Positions 1-8,670 of a stretch of DNA of 64,000 bases are shown here, piece after piece. The stretch comes from Sphingomonas_Q fennica_A. GTDB taxonomy: Bacteria > Pseudomonadota > Alphaproteobacteria > Sphingomonadales > Sphingomonadaceae. Made by a program: the position numbers and the translations under genes. The stretch covers positions 1-64,000 of the forward strand of contig JAQIJD010000002.1 in assembly GCA_036946415.1 (NCBI GenBank), read 5' to 3'. Under the pieces are notes generated by a model. It did no database searches. It was not told the DNA's origin and saw only the letters and a list, made by a program, of their open reading frames with translations. Position 1 is the first letter of the stretch. Every line of letters starts with the position of its first letter.

Positions 1-201
1 CGCCGCTTCGTCTTTCCCGATTTCGCCGCCGCCTTCGCCTTCATGACGCAGGTCGCGCTGATCGCCGAGCGGGTGGATCATCATCCCGAATGGTCCAACG
101 TCTACGATCGGGTGAAGATTCTGCTGACGACGCACGCCGCGGGCGGCCTCTCCACGCGCGACGTGACGATGGCGCGGGCGATCGACGCGATCGTCGCGTG
201 A
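1..201 (+). CDS. phhB: 4a-hydroxytetrahydrobiopterin dehydratase, C-terminal part (cut by window start)
   Basis: The frame is open from base 1 to a TGA at 199-201 and gives 66 residues of a family whose members are about 95-110 long, so the start lies outside the window. The HHPEW stretch followed by a tyrosine and valine a few residues later is the active-site signature of pterin-4a-carbinolamine dehydratases. These small cytoplasmic enzymes dehydrate the carbinolamine made by aromatic amino acid hydroxylases and so recycle the tetrahydropterin cofactor. Late features (hydrophobic helix, then a GLSTRD-like segment) also fit. The next gene starts 14 bases downstream on the same strand but is functionally unrelated. 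No hydroxylase partner is visible in this window. Confidence 0.85.
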   Translation, partial: RRFVFPDFAAAFAFMTQVALIAERVDHHPEWSNVYDRVKILLTTHAAGGLSTRDVTMARAIDAIVA

Positions 202-214
202 GACGGGGCGGGGC

Positions 215-955
215 ATGACGGCGATCGCGCTCGACGGGATCGTCAAACGCTATGGCGGGGCGGTGGCGCTGGACGGCGTGTCGATCGCCATCCCCGCCGG
301 CCAGTTCGTGGCGCTGGTCGGCCTGTCCGGATCGGGCAAGTCGACGCTCCTCAAGACGATCAACGCGCTCGTCCGGCCGGATGCCGGCCGGGTGACGGTG
401 GCGGGGCAGGACGCCGCCGATCCGGTGCGGCTGCGCCGCGCGATCGGCTATGTCTTCCAGCATGTCGGGCTGATGCCGCACATGAATGTGGCGGAGAATG
501 TCGCGCTTGGCCCCCGCATCGCCGGCGCGCCGCCGCCGGATGTCGCGGCTTTGCTCGATCTGGTCGGCCTGTCGGCCGATCATGCCGCACGGATGCCGGC
601 GGCGCTGTCGGGCGGGCAGGCGCAGCGGGTGGGCGTGGCGCGGGCGCTGGCGACGAGCCCGAAGGTGCTGCTGATGGACGAGCCGTTCGGCGCGCTCGAT
701 CCGGTGACGCGGGACCGGCTGGGGCAGGCGGTGCGCGACCTCCACGACCGGCTCGGCCTCACAACGGTGATGGTGACGCACGACATGGCCGAGGCGCTGC
801 TGCTGGCGGACCGGATCGTGGTGATGGCGGCGGGGCGGATCGTGGGCGATGCCGCACCGGCCGACATAATCGCCGATCGCGGCGGGGAGGCGGCGGCGGC
901 GCTGGTGGCGGTGCCGCAGCGGCAGATGGCGCGGCTGCGGGAACTGGGCGCGTGA
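215..955 (+). CDS. ABC transporter ATP-binding protein, osmoprotectant/quaternary amine type
   Basis: This 246-residue cytoplasmic ATPase has Walker A GLSGSGKST near residue 36, the signature LSGGQAQR near 137, Walker B VLLMDEP and the switch histidine in TVMVTHDMAEA. The overall pattern matches the ProV/OpuCA/YehX group, but it lacks the C-terminal CBS domains of full-length OpuCA. It is followed after a palindromic repeat by a fused permease/substrate-binding protein of the same uptake class, so the two genes should form one importer for a compound such as glycine betaine, choline or, by analogy with fused EgtU systems, ergothioneine. The exact substrate cannot be read from sequence. The ATG at 215 is preceded by a GGGGCGGGG stretch that is only a weak ribosome site. 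Confidence 0.85.
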   Translation: MTAIALDGIVKRYGGAVALDGVSIAIPAGQFVALVGLSGSGKSTLLKTINALVRPDAGRVTVAGQDAADPVRLRRAIGYVFQHVGLMPHMNVAENVALGPRIAGAPPPDVAALLDLVGLSADHAARMPAALSGGQAQRVGVARALATSPKVLLMDEPFGALDPVTRDRLGQAVRDLHDRLGLTTVMVTHDMAEALLLADRIVVMAAGRIVGDAAPADIIADRGGEAAAALVAVPQRQMARLRELGA

Positions 956-975
956 GCGCGGCCGTCGGATCGCGA

Positions 976-1084
976 AGCCCCTCCTCCTTCGGGGGGAGGG
1001 GTTGGGGAGGGGGCCTCTCCGCCTCGCCGCGTTGCTGCGGGCCGCGCTGCCCCACCCCAACTCCTCCCCTGAAGGGGAGGGGCC
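976..1084 (+). repeat. Inverted pair of CT-rich hairpins (BIME-like repeat, diverged copy)
   Basis: Two oppositely oriented hairpin units, one with a CTCC/TTC/GGAG core near 979-998 and one with CTCCCCTGAAGGGGAG near 1062-1080, flank a 40-base spacer. The same architecture occurs at 13465-13570 and 58972-59076, which are more alike to each other than to this copy. The unit separates the ATPase gene from its permease gene. Confidence 0.65.
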
Positions 1085-1103
1085 TGGCACGCCTGCGCCG
1101 CTT

Positions 1104-2611
1104 ATGATCGCCGCCCTCTCCGCTCTGCCCCCGCTGATCGCAGGGCATGTCCTGCTGTCGGTGGCGGCGCTGCTGCTGGCGCTGCTCGTCGGACTGCCGC
1201 TGGCGTTGCTGAGCGCGCGGCGGCCGGTGTTCGGGCGGGTGGCGCTGGGGGTGGCGGGGCTGGTCCAGACGATCCCCGGCCTCGCCCTGCTGGCGCTGTT
1301 CTATCCGCTGCTGCTGGCGCTCTCGTCGCTGGTGGGGGGGGCGGGATACCGGCGCTGGGCTTCCTGCCCGCGCTGCTCGCCCTGTCGCTCTATGCCTTGC
1401 TGCCGATCCTCAGGAATGGCGTCGCGGGCCTGCGCGGCATCGATCCGGCGGTGATCGAGGCCGCGGACGGCATGGGGATGACGGCGGCGCAGCGCCTCCG
1501 CCTCGTCGAGCTGCCGCTGGCCGCGCCGGTGCTGATGGCGGGCATCCGCACCGCCGCGGTGTGGACGATCGGCGCGGCCACGCTGGCGACGACGGTCGGC
1601 CAGGCGACGCTCGGCAACCCGATCTTCGCCGGCCTCCAGACCGAGAATATGACGCTGGTGCTGGCCGGCTGCATCGCCGCCGCGCTCCTAGCCTGGGTGG
1701 CCGATCTGGCGCTGGGGCTGATCGAGGGCGGGCTGGCGGCGCGGCGGCGCGGGCGGTGGCTGGCGGGGCTGGCGCTGCTGGCGGCCGGCGGCATGGCGGC
1801 GGTGTCGCCCCTGCTGGTGCCCGCCCCGCCGGCGGTGACGGTGGGGGCCAAGAACTTCTCCGAGCAATATATCCTCGCCCGCGCGATCGGCGCGCGGCTG
1901 GAACGGGCAGGCTATCGGGTCCGCTATCGCGACGGGCTGGGCTCGGCCGTCGCGTGGCGGGCGCTGGCGGGCGGCGACATCGACGTCTACGTCGATTATT
2001 CGGGCACGTTGTGGACCGGGGTGATGGGCCGCACCGGCGCCGTCTCGCTGCCCGCCATCGCGCGCTGGGCGAAGGAGACGGCCGGCGTCCGCGACATGGG
2101 GTCGCTGGGGTTCGAAAATGCCTATGCGATCGCGATGGCGACGGATCGCGCGCGGGCGCTGGGCCTGGGCACGCTGGCGAATCTGGCTCGCGCCAGCCCC
2201 GATCTGGCGCTGGCGGCGGATCTGGAATTCCTCGACCGGCCGGAATGGGCGGCGATCCGCGCCGCCTACGGCTTCCGCTTCCGCGCCACCGCCGCCTACA
2301 ACCCGACCTTCATGTATCGCGCGCTGGCGAGCGGCCGGGCGGACGCGATCTCGGCCTTCTCGTCGGACGGGCGCATCGCCGCCGATCGGCTGACGCTGCT
2401 GGCGGACCCGAAGGGCGCGCTGCCGCGCTATGACGCGCTGTTGCTGGTCGGCCGCGCCCGCGCCGGCGACGCCCGCTTCGTCGGGGCGCTCGCGCCGCTG
2501 ATCGGCGCGATCCCGGTCACGCGCATGCGCGAGGCCAATTACCGCGTCGATCGCGATACGGGCAAGCAGACGCCGGAAGCGGCGGCGGCGTGGCTGGACG
2601 GGGGGCGGTAG
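1104..2611 (+). pseudogene. Osmoprotectant ABC permease fused to substrate-binding domain, frameshifted in a G8 run
   Basis: Reading from ATG 1104 gives a hydrophobic permease N-terminus (several membrane helices) up to the run of eight G at 1334-1341. There the frame is lost and the remainder continues in another frame, beginning IPALGFLPALLALSLYALLP. Adding one G or removing two restores a single protein of about 500 residues. After the shift come the permease EAA-type loop (GMTAAQRLRLVELPLAAP), more membrane helices to about base 1820, and a periplasmic binding domain starting VGAKNFSEQYILARAI with a YSGTLWTG segment, as in YehZ/OpuCC proteins. Permease and binding-protein fusion is known in this family (OpuFB, EgtU). 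The stop codon TAG (2609-2611) shares its last base with the MITE-like element, so the natural C-terminus may also have been altered. A sequencing indel is as likely as real inactivation or phase variation. Confidence 0.75.
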
Positions 2612-2876
2612 GGTCCGTACTCAATCACGGCAGGAGCCGTGATCGCCCGGAGAGGGCCGCTGGCCAGAAGCGTGGCGCAGTCGCGTGGCGGCGCCCCGCG
2701 CAAGCCGCGCGACGCAGCCAGCGGCCCTCTCCGGGCGACCGCGGAGCGGCGGGCCGATTTTGGCGCCGGGCGGCGTCGCGCGTCGGTCACGATGCGGGGG
2801 CATCGCTCCCTCCTTGCTCCTGGCCCGGCTCCAAAATCGGTTCCGTCACGGCCCTGTCGTGATCGAGTACGGACCC
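2611..2876. mobile_element. MITE-like palindromic element with 25-bp terminal inverted repeats
   Basis: The ends, GGGTCCGTACTC(A/G)ATCACG at 2611 and its reverse complement ending at 2876, match over about 25 bases with two mismatches. Inside lie two further inverted repeats: a perfect 21-base pair (2644-2664 with 2717-2737) and a 17-base pair with one mismatch (2754-2770 with 2824-2840). The 266-base element has no credible gene. It folds as an outer stem carrying two arms. Its first base completes the stop codon of the upstream gene. No clear target duplication is seen (TA on the left, CA on the right). It could be a non-autonomous element mobilised by a transposase encoded elsewhere, but the family is not identified. 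Confidence 0.6.
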
Positions 2877-2882
2877 CAGGCG

Positions 2883-3507
2883 TCAGGCCCATTCGACCTG
2901 ATTGCTCGCCGCCTTGTCGTCGCCGACCAGGCTGCGGCAGAAGGAGCAGTGGAAGCGCTTGATGCCGGGGAATTCCTTGCGGACCGCCTTGATGACGTCG
3001 TGCAGATAGACGTCGCCGCCCATCAGGCTCCAGCGGTTGCGGATCGTGACGACGCTCATCGACTGCGAATTCTGGATGCCCTTCAGGCTGACCGCGGCAT
3101 ATTTGGCATTCTTGCTCTGCGCCGCCACGAACAGGCGCGCCATATTGTCGTTCTGGTGCGTGACGCGATCGTTGATCGTCGCATAGGTTTCCGCCGGCTG
3201 GCCGGGCTTGCCGCCGTGACGCCCCTGATATTTGGTGAGGCCGTAGTTCGGGGCAGGAATCGCCGTTCGTCATCGTCTCCCGCGCCTTGGCCCGCCGATC
3301 GGACAGGCCGACGCCGGGGTCGCTGAGGACATTGCCGTGATCGGCATAGAACAGCAGCTCGATGTCGCCGGTGACGTCGAACGGTTTGGTCGACTTCGTA
3401 TAGCCGCCGTGCGCGCTGATCAGGCAATCGGTGCTGTTGGCGGAGGATTTGAAGAAGAAGAGATTCGATCCCAACGCGACGGCACCCTGCGGTATCGATC
3501 CGGCCAT
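2883..3507 (-). pseudogene. Stv-like hypothetical protein, frameshifted
   Basis: Reading from ATG 3507 (AGGGGGG ribosome site about 9 bases upstream) gives MAGSIPQGAVALGSNLFF and later the segment CLISAHGGY and ELLFYADHGNVLSDPG. The frame breaks at a run of four C on the coding strand (3250-3253). Removing one C joins it to a second block containing NDRVTHQNDNMARLF and ending with HCSFCRSLVGDDKAASNQVEWA. The restored protein would be about 207 residues with no signal peptide or membrane helix. The SAHGGY, FYADHG and C-x-x-C-R pattern resembles the putative adhesin Stv domain family, whose function is not established. That assignment is from memory and tentative. It sits alone between the MITE-like element and the peptidase gene. 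Confidence 0.45.
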
Positions 3508-3578
3508 GACGTTCTGCCCCCCTGACTTTCAGAATGAGGTTAGCCGAGGGGGTTTCCGCGTCAAGCGCCGGCCCGCTG

Positions 3579-5637
3579 TCAGGCCAGGCCGAGCCGCCAC
3601 AGCAGGAAGGCATATTCCTCCGCCACCTCGCGCAGCGAATCGAAGCGGCCGGATTTGCCGCCATGGCCCGCGCCCATGTTGGTCTTGAGGAGGATCGGCG
3701 CATCGCCCGTCGCGGTGGCGCGGAGGCGGGCGACCCATTTGGCGGGTTCCCAATAAGTGACGCGCGGATCGTTGAGGCCCGCCGTCACCAGCAGCGGCGG
3801 ATAGGCCTGCGCCGTCACATTGTCATAGGGGCTGTAGCCGCGGATGAGATGGAAGGCGGCCTCGTCCTCGATCGGATTGCCCCATTCGGGCCATTCGCCG
3901 GGCGTCAGCGGCAGGCTCGCATCCAGCATCGTGTTCAGCACGTCCACGAACGGGACGTGCGCCGCCACCGCGCCCCACAATTCGGGCGCCTGGTTGACGA
4001 CCGCGCCCATCAGCTCGCCGCCGGCCGAGCCGCCCGAGGCGGTGATCCGGCCGGGGGCGGTAAAGCCCGCCGCGATCAGCCCGCGCGCGACATCGACGAA
4101 ATCGTCGAAGGTGTTCTCCCGCTTCTCCAGCTTGCCGTCGAGATACCAGCGGTAGCCGAGGTCGTCGCCGCCGCGGATATGGGCGATGGCGAAGGCGATG
4201 CCGCGATCGAGCAGCGACAGCCGCGCGGTGGAGAAGCCCGGCGGGATCGACAGGCCATAGGCGCCGTAGCCATAGAGGTGGAGCGCGCCGGTGCCGTCCA
4301 TCGGGAAGTCCGCAGGACAGACGATCGAGACGGGCACCGCCGTCCCGTCCCGCGCCACGATCTCGCGCCGTTCGGTGCGGTAGCGGGCGGGGTCGTAGCC
4401 CGAGGGGATTTCCTGCACCTTCAGCGTTTCCAGCGCGTCGGCGGCCGGATCGTAATCGTAGACGGTCGGCGGCGTCACCATCGACTGGTAGGCGAGGCGC
4501 AGCCGATCCGGCGCATATTCGGGGTTGTTGGCGAGGCCGGCGGTATAGCTCGCCTCCGGGAAGGCGATGGCGTGGCCCGCGGCATCGTCGCCGCGGTGGA
4601 GGCGGACCTGATCGAGGCCGCGCAGCCGCCCCTCGACCACGAACAGGTCGCGGAAGGCGGAAAGCCCGCGGATGTAGAAATCGTCGCTGCCGGGGATCAG
4701 CGGCGCCCAGTCACCGGGGCTGGCGAGGGGGGGCGGTGGCGATGCGGAAATTGACATGCTCGTCGTTGGTGCGGATCAACAGGCGATCCTCCTGATCCTC
4801 CACCTCATATTCGCGGCCCGCCCGGCGGGGGCTGACCACCAGCGGTTCGGCCAGCGGATCGTCGGCGGGGATCAGGCGCACCTCGCTCGTCACATGGTCG
4901 CCGGCCGACAGGACGAGGAAACGGCGCGAGCGCGACAGGCCGACCGAGACGCGGAAACCCTCGTCCGCCTCGTGGTAGAGCGTCGTATCGGCGGCGGGGT
5001 CGTCGCCCAGCCGGTGCAGCTTCACGGTATCGACGCGCCACTTGTCGTTGACGAGGCCGTAGGCGAACCGTTGTGAATCCGCCGCCCAGCCGACGCCGCC
5101 GAGCGTGCCGGGGATCACGTCCGGCAGATCGGCGCCCGTCGCCAGATCGCGGATGCGCAGGGTGAAGCGTTCGGAGCCGTCGTCGTCCACGCTCCACGCC
5201 GCGAACCGCCCGTCGGGGCTGACGGCGAGCGCGCCCAAGCGGAAATAGTCCTTGCCCTCGGCCAGCGCGGCCTCGTCCAGGATCAGCTGCGCATCGCCGC
5301 CGGCGGCGGGCCGCCGCCACCAGGCGCGATATTGGGCGCCCGGCCGGAACGCCCACCAGTAGAGCCAGTCGCCGTCGCGCTGGGGGACGCTGGCGTCGTC
5401 CTCCTTCAGCCGGCCTTTCATTTCGGCGAACAGCGTGTCGACCAGCGCCGCGTGCGGGGCCATCGCCGCCTCGAAATAGCGGTTCTCGGCTTCCAGATAG
5501 GCCAGCACGTCGGGATCGGAGACGGTCGGATAGTTGGGATCGCGCAGCCACGCCCAGGGATCGTCGATCGTCACGCCATGATGGGTCACGCGGTGCGGGC
5601 GCGTGGCCGCGACGGGCGGGGCGATCGGATCGGACAT
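3579..5637 (-). pseudogene. ptrB: S9 family peptidase, oligopeptidase B type, frameshifted in a C7 run
   Basis: From ATG 5637 the N-terminal half (residues 1-300, opening with a VTHHGVTIDDPWAWLRDPNYP segment and a beta-propeller) is intact. At the seven-C run of the coding strand (4727-4733) the frame changes, and the catalytic half follows. Removing one C gives about 686 residues, the normal length for oligopeptidase B. The catalytic serine lies in SGGSAGGE, the aspartate in GLNDPRV and the histidine in GAGHGGKSG. Such cytoplasmic enzymes cut short peptides after basic residues. The intact triad downstream argues for a recent shift or a sequence error. Transcription is divergent from the X-Pro aminopeptidase gene that starts 57 bases away, so two peptidases share one intergenic region. 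Confidence 0.85.
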
Positions 5638-5694
5638 TCAAGGCTCCATGATGACGCCGCCCCGATGTATGGCGGCACCCCGAGGAGTAAAGCC

Positions 5695-7488
5695 ATGTCC
5701 ACCGATCCCGCCCGCATCGCCGCCCTTCGCGCCGAACTGGCCGCCCGCCATCTCGACGGTTTCGTCGTGCCGCTGACCGACGAGCACTTAAGCGAATATG
5801 TCGGCGATTATGCGCAGCGGCTGGGGTGGCTGACGGGCTTCGGCGGATCGGCGGGGACGGCGGCGGTGCTGGCGGGCAGGGCCGCGATCTTCGTCGACGG
5901 GCGCTATACGTTGCAGGTGCGCGAGCAGGTGGACGGCGCCCTGTTCGCGCCGCTCGGCGTGCCGGAACACAGCGTCGCCGGCTGGCTGGCGGCGGAGGCG
6001 CCGGTGGGGGCGCGGATCGGCTACGATCCGTGGCTGCATACCGCCGGCTGGGTCGGCGCGACGCAAGGGGCGCTCGCCGCCAAGGGGGCGGCGCTGGTGG
6101 CGGTGGCGGACAATCCGGTCGATGCGGTCTGGGCGGATCGACCGGCGCGCCCGACCGCGCCGATCGTGCCGCATGACGAGGCGCTGGCCGGCCACAGCGG
6201 GGCGGACAAGCGCCAGGCGATCGCCGAGGCGCTGGCCGCGGCGCAGGCCGATGCGGTGGTGCTGACCGCGCTCGATTCGATCGCCTGGGCGTTCAACCTG
6301 CGCGGCGGCGATGTGGCGCATACGCCGGTCGGCCTCGCCTTCGCGCTGGTCCATGCCGATGGCACCGCCGACCTGTTCGCCGCTCCGGCCAAGGTCACGG
6401 ACGCCGCCCTCCGCCACCTCGGCAACGGGGTGCGCGTGGCCGACATCGCCGGCTTTCCGGCCGCGCTGGAGGGGCTGGGGGGCCGCACGGTCGCGGTCGA
6501 TCCCGCCGCCACGGTGGCGGCGGTGGCGGCGGCGCTGGAACGGGGCGGCGCGCGGATCGTGGCGCTGCGCGACCCGACGGTGTTGCCGCGCGCGGTGAAG
6601 ACGGACGCGGAACTGGCCGGGCACCGCGCTGCGCAGGAACGCGACGGGGCGGCGATGGTGCGCTTCCTCCACTGGCTGTCGATCAAGGCGCCAAAGGGCC
6701 AGATGACCGAACTTTCCGCCGCGGCGAAGCTGCGCGCCTTCCGCGAGGCGACGGGGCAGTTGCTCGACCTGTCGTTCGAGACGATCTCGGCCGCCGGCCC
6801 CAACGGCGCCAGCCCGCATTATCGGGTGACGGAGGAGAGCGACCGGCGGATCGCGCCCGACATGCTCTATCTGATCGATTCGGGCGGCCAGTATCGCGAC
6901 GGGACGACCGACATCACCCGCACCGTCGCGGTCGGCACGCCGACCGCGGAGATGCGGCGGCGCTTCACCCTCGTGCTGAAGGGGCATATCGCCATCGCCC
7001 GCGCGGTCTTTCCGGCCGGCACGCGCGGCGCGCAGCTCGATACGCTGGCGCGCGCCGCTTTGTGGGCGGAGGGGCTGGACTATGCGCACGGCACCGGACA
7101 CGGCGTGGGCGCCTACCTTTCGGTGCACGAAGGGCCGCAGCGGATCGCCCCGGTGGGCAGCGCGCAGGCGGGCGGGGACGAGCCGCTGCGCGCGGGGATG
7201 ATCCTGTCCAACGAGCCGGGTTACTACAAGGCGGGCGAATATGGCATCCGCATCGAGAATCTCGTCGCGGTCGAAATACGGGCGGTGGCGGGGGCGGAGC
7301 GGCCGTGCCTCGGCTTCGAGACGCTGAGCTTCGTGCCGATCGATCGCGCGTTGATTGCTACGGAGTTACTGGACGTGAGCGAGCGCGCGTGGTTGGATGA
7401 CTATCACGCCCGCACATGGGCGCTGATCGGCCCCCGAGTCGAAGGGGCCGCGGCGGACTGGTTGCAGAAGGCGTGCCGCCCGCTGTGA
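5695..7488 (+). CDS. pepP: Xaa-Pro aminopeptidase (M24B family)
   Basis: This 597-residue protein has the three-domain layout of long aminopeptidase P enzymes: two creatinase-like N-terminal domains (about 1-310) and a pita-bread catalytic domain. The metal ligands are visible as the two aspartates in YLIDSGGQYRDGTTDIT, the histidine in HGTGHGVG and the glutamates in LSNEPGYY and GIRIENL. It removes N-terminal residues preceding proline and is expected in the cytoplasm because no signal peptide is present. ATG 5695 was chosen because GAGGAG ends eight bases upstream, while longer readings run into the divergent peptidase gene. It is followed 29 bases later by the glutathione peroxidase gene and may be cotranscribed. 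Confidence 0.92.
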   Translation: MSTDPARIAALRAELAARHLDGFVVPLTDEHLSEYVGDYAQRLGWLTGFGGSAGTAAVLAGRAAIFVDGRYTLQVREQVDGALFAPLGVPEHSVAGWLAAEAPVGARIGYDPWLHTAGWVGATQGALAAKGAALVAVADNPVDAVWADRPARPTAPIVPHDEALAGHSGADKRQAIAEALAAAQADAVVLTALDSIAWAFNLRGGDVAHTPVGLAFALVHADGTADLFAAPAKVTDAALRHLGNGVRVADIAGFPAALEGLGGRTVAVDPAATVAAVAAALERGGARIVALRDPTVLPRAVKTDAELAGHRAAQERDGAAMVRFLHWLSIKAPKGQMTELSAAAKLRAFREATGQLLDLSFETISAAGPNGASPHYRVTEESDRRIAPDMLYLIDSGGQYRDGTTDITRTVAVGTPTAEMRRRFTLVLKGHIAIARAVFPAGTRGAQLDTLARAALWAEGLDYAHGTGHGVGAYLSVHEGPQRIAPVGSAQAGGDEPLRAGMILSNEPGYYKAGEYGIRIENLVAVEIRAVAGAERPCLGFETLSFVPIDRALIATELLDVSERAWLDDYHARTWALIGPRVEGAAADWLQKACRPL

Positions 7489-7517
7489 CGCGCGGCAACG
7501 GGTTGAGGAGAAACGCT

Positions 7518-8120
7518 TTGGGCAGGAATATCCTTCTGGCGACCGCGGGCCTGATCGGCATCGCCACCGTCGTCTATGCGGCGCGGCCCGACATTCCGGC
7601 GACGCCGCCGATGGCGGCGGCACAGGCGGCGAAGATGTCCGCCACCGATTTCCGCCTGACCGCGATCGACGGCGCCCCGCTGCCGATGACGAAGTTCAAG
7701 GGCCAGGTGGTGATGCTGGTCAACACCGCCTCGATGTGCGGCTTCACGCCCCAATATGAGGCGTTGCAGAAGATCCAGACGGAATATCGCCCCAAGGGCT
7801 TCACCGTCGTCGGCGTCCCCTCGGGCGATTTCATGGGGCAGGAATATGCCTCCAACAGCGAGATTGCGGGCTTCTGCAAATCGAAGTTCGGCATCAATTT
7901 CCCGATGGCCGAAAAGTCCGACGTGGTCGGCCCCAAGGCGCTGCCGATCTACAAATGGGCGGCCGCCCGGATGGGGCCGGGCAACACCCCCAAGTGGAAT
8001 TTCCACAAATATCTGATCGGCCGCGATGGCCAGATCGTCGCCGCCTTCCCCAGCAAGGTGACGCCCGATTCGCCCGAGGTCCGCGCCGCGATCGATGCGG
8101 CGCTGAAGGCGCGCGCATGA
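7518..8120 (+). CDS. Exported glutathione peroxidase family protein
   Basis: The protein is 200 residues. A hydrophobic N-terminal segment (residues 4-21) suggests export or membrane anchoring, followed by the glutathione peroxidase fold. The peroxidatic cysteine is in NTASMCGFTPQY, followed by GVPSGDFMGQE and a second cysteine in GFCKSKFGI. The late WNFHKYLIGRDG carries the conserved tryptophan and asparagine. Such enzymes reduce hydroperoxides with glutathione or, in most bacteria, thioredoxin. The start is a TTG at 7518 with GAGGAG seven bases upstream; no ATG is suitably placed. The stop overlaps the next start by four bases (ATGA), so the two genes are translationally coupled. Confidence 0.85.
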   Translation: MGRNILLATAGLIGIATVVYAARPDIPATPPMAAAQAAKMSATDFRLTAIDGAPLPMTKFKGQVVMLVNTASMCGFTPQYEALQKIQTEYRPKGFTVVGVPSGDFMGQEYASNSEIAGFCKSKFGINFPMAEKSDVVGPKALPIYKWAAARMGPGNTPKWNFHKYLIGRDGQIVAAFPSKVTPDSPEVRAAIDAALKARA

Positions 8121-8599
8121 CATCGGCCCGCGCGGCGTTCGCCGCCGGGCTGCTGACCCTCGCCACCGCCGCCCCCGCGCAGGAGGCGGTGACGGGCGTC
8201 GCGGACGCGGAGGCGCTGTTCACCAGCCCCGATCCCAGGCTCCACGCCAACAAGCAGGCCGCCTATCACATCGTGAAGGACCTGCTGGAATGCGGCCAGT
8301 GGGACAAGGCCGACCGGTGGCTGACGGAACGCTACATCCAGCACAATCCGCTGGCCGCATCCGGCCGGCAGAGCGTGGTCGACTTCTTCACCAAGGTGAT
8401 GAAGGTCGAGGCGAAGCCGTGCCCCGCGAAGATGACGCGCAAGGTGGCGGCGGTGGTGGCCGAGGGCGATTACGTCACCGTCGCCTTTCCGATGGAGCTG
8501 AAGGACAAGGCCGGCAAGCCCTACACCACCACCTGGTTCGACATGTGGCGCTTCGTGGATGGCAAGGCCGACGAACATTGGGATCCCGCCACGCGCTGA
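8117..8599 (+). CDS. Exported SnoaL-like/NTF2-fold protein
   Basis: The 160-residue product opens with a short signal peptide (about residues 1-22, ending APAQ). The body resembles the predicted SnoaL-like aldol condensation family: a helix with AAYHIVKDLLECG, then RYIQHNPLAASGRQSVVDFF, the usual marker of that group, and a C-terminal sheet with a WFDMWRFVDGKADEHWD segment. Members are cone-shaped NTF2-fold proteins of mostly unknown substrate, so no reaction is assigned. The start codon overlaps the stop of the glutathione peroxidase gene, which suggests a joint role in the periplasm, perhaps in oxidative stress, but that is inference. Confidence 0.7.
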   Translation: MTSARAAFAAGLLTLATAAPAQEAVTGVADAEALFTSPDPRLHANKQAAYHIVKDLLECGQWDKADRWLTERYIQHNPLAASGRQSVVDFFTKVMKVEAKPCPAKMTRKVAAVVAEGDYVTVAFPMELKDKAGKPYTTTWFDMWRFVDGKADEHWDPATR

Positions 8600-8639
8600 C
8601 ATAGGTGCGTTGGCCGCTTGTTAACCCTTCGGCCCTAAG

Positions 8640-8666
8640 CCGTCTCCACGGATATTGGGGAGACGG
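8640..8666 (+). promoter_or_regulatory. Hairpin that hides the ribosome site of the PYP-like gene
   Basis: CCGTCTCC (8640-8647) pairs perfectly with GGAGACGG (8659-8666) across an 11-base loop. The right arm contains the GGGGAGA ribosome site of the GTG start at 8671. The geometry fits translational control, for example an RNA thermometer or protein-opened hairpin. No function is proven. Confidence 0.45.
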
Positions 8667-8670
8667 TATC

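Noticed and set aside
2590..2962. Short open frames in the 2.6-3.0 kb palindromic region
   Set aside because: They lie in the MITE-like inverted repeats and have no ribosome site or recognisable protein features.
8605..8670. Longer start (GTG 8605) for the PYP-like gene
   Set aside because: It has no ribosome site and would add 22 residues absent from PYP; GTG 8671 gives the expected length.
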